Made by a program: the position numbers and the translations under genes. Positions 5,657 through 9,774 of a stretch of DNA of 9,774 nt are shown here, piece by piece. Each line of letters opens with the position of its first letter. Positions within the stretch are counted from its first letter, which is position 1. This DNA is from Helicobacter sp. (lineage in GTDB: Bacteria; Campylobacterota; Campylobacteria; Campylobacterales; Helicobacteraceae), in assembly GCA_014799985.1 (NCBI GenBank), contig JAAVGZ010000089.1:6253-16026 (forward strand), written 5' to 3'. The notes under the pieces were generated by a model, which worked only from the letters and a program-made list of their open reading frames with translations, was not told where the DNA came from and made no database searches.

Positions 5657-7768
5657 ATGCGCTATTTTAGTAATCTCCGCATAGGCACAAAAATTGTTAT
5701 CATCGTTTCGATTGCCGTGTTTGTAGGCATTATCGCCCTCTCAAGCACGATTATGTTCAATGTTTCGTCAACAATGATTGATGAATCCAAACGCACACTA
5801 AGCATCAATTCCTCTCGTTATGCGAACTACATTCAGGGCAATTTTGAGCAAGCCACCACGGCGCTGCAAACCACAGGCTACAACCTCACAGACGAGCTTG
5901 GCTCGCATGCGCTCGAAATCGAAGCACTCGAGCGCATCGTCAAGAACATGCTCGAAAGCAACGCGTGGAGCAACTATGGCTACATACATCTCATCAACCC
6001 CGAGGCATATCACTTCTCCAAAGAGGACAACGAAGATTTCTACACCCCAAACGGCAAATTCCTCATTCTCATCGACAAACCCGAAGCCAACAAGCGAGGC
6101 GTCTCGATTGCCATCGAGCCAACAGACGAGATTATCGCAACGCCCGAAGTCGCCCAAGCGATGACGCAAAGGCGCGTCATCTTTGGCGAGCCCTCGGAGC
6201 TTGTCATCGATGACTTGGACGTTTTTGCCGTCAATATCGTCATGCCCATTATGGACAAAAACGGCAACATCGTGGGCGTTTTGGGCGTGATTGTCGATTT
6301 GTACACAATGTCTAAGGCGTTGCTCAACGAACGTTTCAATGTTTTCAAGGGCGATTCGCGCTTCGTCATCACCCAAAATGGCACGATTGCTATCCACAGC
6401 AACCGCGAGGTTTTGGGCAAGAATCTAAGCGCCATCAACCAAGACCCGAGCGTGCAGCACATCTTGCAAGCGAGCAAGTCGCAACAAGCGAGCGTGCAAG
6501 AGTACAAAAACGCAGAAATGAGCTTCGAGAGCTATGCGGCGATTAAGCCCTTCACAATCGGCAACGACAACGGCACGCCGCTTATGGCATGGACAATGGT
6601 AACCACCGTGCCGTTCTATTCTGTGCTCGCGCCGCTCGTGAATCTGCAAATCATTGCCATCGCTATGACATTTCTCTTTGTTTCCGCTGTGATTCTCATC
6701 GTTTTCTTGTATACCAAAAAAGCCATCATCAATCGGCTCAACGTGTTGCTCAACACCCTCATGGACTTTTTTGCCTACATCAACCATGAAAAAGAGCAGG
6801 TAACGCCGCTGAAAATCCACGCAAACGATGAGCTGGGCAAGATTGGGCAGGCTGTGAATATCAATATCACCAAGATTCAAGAATCTTTGCGCAAAGACAA
6901 CGAGACCGTCAAAGAGACCGTTGGCGTTGTCAAGGCGATTGAGGGGGGCAATTTGGATATGTCTATCCACACAGAGCCCATGAATCCGCAATTGCTAGAA
7001 TTGCGCAACATGCTCAACAACATGATTAACGTGCTACGCATCAATATCGGGACAAACCTAAGCGAAATCAAGCGCGTGTTTGAAAGCTATCGCACCCTCG
7101 ATTTCACGACACAGGTCGAGAACGCGCAAGGCGAGGTCGAGCTCATCACCAATATTTTGGGCGAGGAGATTAAGAAGATGTTGCGCTCATCAAGCGAGTT
7201 TGCGAACGAGCTCGCGAACAAAAGCGACAAGCTCAACGAAGCCATGCAAAAGCTCACGCATTCGAGCGAGCAGCAGACCGCCTCGCTCACGCAATCGGCA
7301 TCTTCGCTCGATGACATCAATGCTTCGATGCAGACGATTAACGAAAAAACGATTGATGTGAGCAAGCAGACAGACGACATTCGCGGAATCGTAACAATCA
7401 TTCATGACATCGCCGACCAAACGAACCTGCTCGCGCTCAATGCCGCGATTGAGGCGGCGCGGGCGGGCGAGCATGGGCGCGGATTCGCTGTCGTGGCAGA
7501 CGAGGTGCGCAAGCTCGCCGAGCGCACGGGCAAGAGCCTGAACGAAATCGAGGCGAACATGAACATTCTCGTGCAGGGCGTTACAGACATGAGCGATAGT
7601 ATCAAGACACAATCCCAGAATCTCGCGCAAGTCAATGACGCGATTACGCATATCCAAGAAATCACGGAAGAAAATGCCGAGATTGCAAACAGCACAAACG
7701 AGATTACGCGCGAAATTGGCTTGATTGCAGACCATATCCTCGAAGATGCGAACAAGAAAAAATACTAG
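5657..7768 (+). CDS. Methyl-accepting chemotaxis protein with large periplasmic Cache-type sensor
   Basis: This 703-residue inner-membrane chemoreceptor senses a periplasmic ligand and controls the CheA kinase through CheW. Domains in order are: membrane segment 1 (about 12-34), periplasmic sensor (35-327) of the size and pattern of a double Cache domain, with the family strand AVNIVMPIMDKNGNIVGVLG at 191-210, membrane segment 2 (about 328-352), HAMP (about 353-405), a helical linker that may hold a second HAMP-like unit (about 410-465), then the coiled-coil signalling domain to the end. The signalling tip is canonical: IADQTNLLALNAAIEAARAG at 585-604 and HGRGFAVVADEVRKLAERTG at 606-625. It ends in EDANKKKY, with no CheR/CheB-tethering pentapeptide of the NWETF type. 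The ligand is unknown; I do not see the R-x-W-Y pattern of amino-acid-binding dCache domains. The start is supported by AAGGA five bases upstream. It is transcribed alone and converges on hldE three bases away. Confidence 0.95.
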   Translation: MRYFSNLRIGTKIVIIVSIAVFVGIIALSSTIMFNVSSTMIDESKRTLSINSSRYANYIQGNFEQATTALQTTGYNLTDELGSHALEIEALERIVKNMLESNAWSNYGYIHLINPEAYHFSKEDNEDFYTPNGKFLILIDKPEANKRGVSIAIEPTDEIIATPEVAQAMTQRRVIFGEPSELVIDDLDVFAVNIVMPIMDKNGNIVGVLGVIVDLYTMSKALLNERFNVFKGDSRFVITQNGTIAIHSNREVLGKNLSAINQDPSVQHILQASKSQQASVQEYKNAEMSFESYAAIKPFTIGNDNGTPLMAWTMVTTVPFYSVLAPLVNLQIIAIAMTFLFVSAVILIVFLYTKKAIINRLNVLLNTLMDFFAYINHEKEQVTPLKIHANDELGKIGQAVNINITKIQESLRKDNETVKETVGVVKAIEGGNLDMSIHTEPMNPQLLELRNMLNNMINVLRINIGTNLSEIKRVFESYRTLDFTTQVENAQGEVELITNILGEEIKKMLRSSSEFANELANKSDKLNEAMQKLTHSSEQQTASLTQSASSLDDINASMQTINEKTIDVSKQTDDIRGIVTIIHDIADQTNLLALNAAIEAARAGEHGRGFAVVADEVRKLAERTGKSLNEIEANMNILVQGVTDMSDSIKTQSQNLAQVNDAITHIQEITEENAEIANSTNEITREIGLIADHILEDANKKKY

Positions 7769-7775
7769 AATCTAG
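7765..7775. other. Convergent gene end: CTAG-AAT-CTAG holding both stop codons
   Basis: The chemoreceptor stop TAG (7766-7768) and the hldE stop TAG (minus strand, 7774-7772) are three bases apart and form CTAG-AAT-CTAG. The four-base arms are too short for an intrinsic terminator and there is no U-tract. Transcripts from each side must overlap the opposite gene or be ended by another mechanism. Confidence 0.7.
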
Positions 7776-9214
7776 GATTGCGCCCGAATCTTCGCAATCA
7801 CGGCGCTGCTGCTCCTGCCGCTAAGCAGCTTCGCGAGCCGCACCTCGCCCGCAAACTCTGCGCCCACAATCTCCTTGCCCTCATAGTCGCTGCCCTTGAC
7901 CAACACATCGGGCTTGATAGCCTTGATGAGCGCAAGCGGCGTTTGCTCCTCGAAGCTGATGACAAAATCAACGGCGCTAAGCGCGCAAAGGACGCCGATT
8001 CTGTCCTCGAGCGTGTTGATGGGGCGGCTCTGTCCCTTGAGCGCACGCACAGAATCATCGCTATTCACGCCGACAATCAGCACATCGCCACAATCGCGCG
8101 CCTCTTGCAGATAGGCGACATGCCCATAGTGCAAGATGTCAAAGCAGCCATTTGTCCAAACGATTGTTTTGCCACAGGCGCGAAGATTTGCCACAAGCGA
8201 GGCGAGATTCTCGGCGAACACGCGCTTGCTCTGCGTTTTGCTCGCATGCGCATAATGGCGAATCTCGGCTAGGCTCGCCGTTGCGCTGCCAATCTTGCCC
8301 ACAACAACGGCGGCGGCGGCGTTGGCAAACTGCACCGCCCTCACAATCGACTCGCCACAGCACAGCACAAACGCGAGCGCGGCAATCACGGTATCGCCCG
8401 CGCCTGTTACATCATAGACTTCACGCGCGATAGTCGGGACGCGCAAGAGTTCATCATTGTGCAAAATCCCGATTCCCTCCTCGCTAAGCGTGATGAGCGG
8501 ATAGGCAAGCGCGCATTGCTCGCGCAGGGCAAGCAGCGCCTGTTTTAGATGCGAATCATCGCCGCGCGCAAGCGCGATTCCCGTTGCGCTCTGCGCCTCT
8601 TTCTTGTTGGGCGTGAGCAGCGTTGCGCCGCGATATTTGCGATAATCGCTGCCCTTTGGGTCGACCAAAACGCGCTTGTTTGCGGCGTTTGCGAGCGCGA
8701 TAATCTGCGGGGTGAGCGAAGACGTGAGCACGCCTTTGGCATAGTCCGAAAGCACGACACAATCGACATGTTCAATGGCTTGGCGCACAAACGCGAGAAT
8801 GCGCTCCTCGCTTTGCGCGCTGATGTCATGCCTTTGCTCCCAATCCACGCGCACAACCTGCTGATTGCTCGCGATAATGCGCGTCTTTTGCGTGCTTAGG
8901 CGATTGTCTTGCGAGACGAGCCCCGCAGTGTCGATTCCCATTTCCGAAAGCTTGTTGCGGATTTCTGCACCCACAGAATCATCGCCCACCACGCCGCACG
9001 GAATCACGGACGCGCCAAGCGCAAGCAGGTTGTGCATGACATTGCATGCCCCGCCAAGCCGCCTGCTCTCGCTCTTGACATCAACCACCGCCACAGGCGC
9101 TTCGGGCGAGATTCTCTCGCATTCGCCCCAGACATAATGGTCTATCATCACATCGCCCACGACAAGCACGCAGGGCGCATGCGCTTCGAGAGAATCGAAA
9201 AACGCGCCTTCCAT
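7772..9214 (-). CDS. hldE: HldE (RfaE/WaaE), bifunctional heptose-7-phosphate kinase / heptose-1-phosphate adenylyltransferase
   Basis: This 480-residue cytoplasmic enzyme does two steps of ADP-heptose synthesis for lipopolysaccharide core: it phosphorylates D-glycero-beta-D-manno-heptose 7-phosphate at C1, then (after GmhB dephosphorylation) joins AMP to heptose 1-phosphate. The N-terminal ribokinase-like kinase domain (about 10-320) shows VVGDVMIDHYVWGECERISPE at 18-38 in pattern, GGACNVMHNL at 54-63, LVDPKGSDY at 183-191 and the GAGDT motif at 271-275, whose Asp-274 is the catalytic base. The C-terminal nucleotidyltransferase domain (about 345-480) shows TNGCFDILHYGHVAYL at 354-369 with the H-x-G-H signature (His-362, His-365), KGSDY at 440-444 and GRSSSAVI at 467-474. 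Both halves look intact and the length is normal. ATG 9214 overlaps the hldD stop by one base (TAATG), so translation is probably coupled. Confidence 0.96.
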   Translation of the reverse strand: MEGAFFDSLEAHAPCVLVVGDVMIDHYVWGECERISPEAPVAVVDVKSESRRLGGACNVMHNLLALGASVIPCGVVGDDSVGAEIRNKLSEMGIDTAGLVSQDNRLSTQKTRIIASNQQVVRVDWEQRHDISAQSEERILAFVRQAIEHVDCVVLSDYAKGVLTSSLTPQIIALANAANKRVLVDPKGSDYRKYRGATLLTPNKKEAQSATGIALARGDDSHLKQALLALREQCALAYPLITLSEEGIGILHNDELLRVPTIAREVYDVTGAGDTVIAALAFVLCCGESIVRAVQFANAAAAVVVGKIGSATASLAEIRHYAHASKTQSKRVFAENLASLVANLRACGKTIVWTNGCFDILHYGHVAYLQEARDCGDVLIVGVNSDDSVRALKGQSRPINTLEDRIGVLCALSAVDFVISFEEQTPLALIKAIKPDVLVKGSDYEGKEIVGAEFAGEVRLAKLLSGRSSSAVIAKIRAQS

Positions 9215-9774
9215 TATGCGAGGCTCTTTGCGGTGCGCAAGAGCAAATCTTTGTAGGCGAGAATGCCGTCTTCGAGGCTAAAATGCGGGACATAGTCGAG
9301 GTCGATTTTGGTGCTCGCAATATCGGCGCATGTGTGCTCTTGGAAAAAGGCATAGGGATTGTCGATGTATTTTATCTTGAAATGCAGCTTCAAAATCTCC
9401 TTGAGCGCGCGCGCAATCTCGTTGTAGCTGCGCGCAATGCCCGAGCCGACATTGTACACGCCGCTACGTTTGGCGAGCAGCGCCTTCATGTTTGCCTGAA
9501 TCACGTCTTCGATATAGACGAAGTCGCGCTTTTGGTCGCCATCGGTAAACAGCCGCACCTTGTGGTGCGCGAGCGCCTGAATGGTCATTTGCAGAATCAT
9601 CGAAGCCGTCTTGCCCTTGTGCACCTCGCGGTTGCCATAGACATTGAAATAGCGCAAGCCAACAATTTTCATCTGCGGATTCTGCGCCGCAAACTGCATC
9701 GCGATTCTGTCCATCGAGAGCTTGGAGAATCCATAGACATTCTCGGGAATCTCGCCCTCGCCCACGCAATTTGG
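9214..9774 (-). CDS. hldD: HldD (RfaD/WaaD), ADP-L-glycero-D-manno-heptose 6-epimerase (C-terminal part; 5' end outside window)
   Basis: The last 186 codons are visible, reading in from the window edge at 9774. HldD inverts C6 of ADP-D-glycero-D-manno-heptose to give the L-glycero form used by heptosyltransferases, and belongs to the NAD(P)-dependent extended short-chain dehydrogenase family. The catalytic Tyr and Lys appear in NVYGFSKLSMDR near the visible N-terminus (Y-x-x-x-K). A further family lysine appears in NREVHKGKTASM, matching the E. coli REGHKGSMAS around Lys-178. The segment RDFVYIEDVIQANMKAL and then GVYNVGSG are the usual epimerase C-terminal motifs. The NAD-binding Rossmann half lies outside. 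A GTG at 9765 is in frame but internal, since the frame stays open to the edge and the protein is only about 60 percent of usual length. The gene is followed by hldE with a one-base overlap. Confidence 0.93.
   Translation of the reverse strand, partial: PNCVGEGEIPENVYGFSKLSMDRIAMQFAAQNPQMKIVGLRYFNVYGNREVHKGKTASMILQMTIQALAHHKVRLFTDGDQKRDFVYIEDVIQANMKALLAKRSGVYNVGSGIARSYNEIARALKEILKLHFKIKYIDNPYAFFQEHTCADIASTKIDLDYVPHFSLEDGILAYKDLLLRTAKSLA

Noticed and set aside
7765..7775. CTAG-AAT-CTAG as an intrinsic terminator
   Set aside because: Four-base arms with a three-base loop and no following T-run are too weak to terminate transcription.
1..9774. Mobile element, phage, toxin-antitoxin, CRISPR or defence system
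   Set aside because: I found no transposase, integrase, array of direct repeats, small paired genes or nuclease-like proteins; all sizeable genes belong to ordinary core families.

Overview
The window looks like an ordinary chromosomal stretch from a Campylobacterota (epsilonproteobacterial) genome, most like Helicobacter, Wolinella or their relatives. This rests on protein character (IlvB, PdxJ, HDOD protein, chemoreceptor ending in an Asn-Lys-Lys-Lys-Tyr tail, HldD/HldE pair) and on the ilvB-ilvN-lpxD order, which I recall from Campylobacter jejuni. Base composition is unusually GC-rich for that group (above half by eye), so I do not name a species. I see no insertion sequence, integrase, tRNA, rRNA, CRISPR array or phage gene, and almost every base is coding.

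Layout. Positions 1-3307, minus strand: a likely operon reading ppx/gppA-family phosphatase, then ilvB and ilvN (large and small subunits of acetohydroxyacid synthase, the first common enzyme of branched-chain amino acid synthesis), then the first 38 codons of lpxD (lipid A acylation). Positions 3370-4167, plus strand: pdxJ (pyridoxine 5'-phosphate synthase), divergent from ppx across a 62-base promoter region. Positions 4164-5371, minus strand: an HDOD-domain signalling protein followed by rsfS (ribosome silencing factor); rsfS converges on pdxJ and the two stop codons share a CTAG. Positions 5372-5656: a 285-base divergent intergenic region with a strong promoter for each side and interleaved inverted repeats. 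Positions 5657-7768, plus strand: a 703-residue membrane chemoreceptor with a large double-Cache-like sensor. Positions 7772-9774, minus strand: hldD (3' part only) and hldE, translationally coupled, for ADP-heptose supply to the lipopolysaccharide core.

How the genes fit together. Three themes share the window without forming one system: biosynthesis (branched-chain amino acids, vitamin B6), outer-membrane lipopolysaccharide (lpxD at one end, hldD-hldE at the other), and sensing/motility (chemoreceptor plus divergent HDOD protein). No undescribed multi-gene system is evident.

The observations most worth a second look are compositional and regulatory. The five-base motif GAATC/GATTC is strongly enriched while GACTC/GAGTC is almost absent. 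TAG ends seven of nine genes and TGA ends none. The region between the HDOD gene and the chemoreceptor holds interleaved inverted repeats, one overlapping a -10 box. Phase-aligned antisense reading frames are unusually long. Both convergent gene pairs end within three bases of each other with no terminator.
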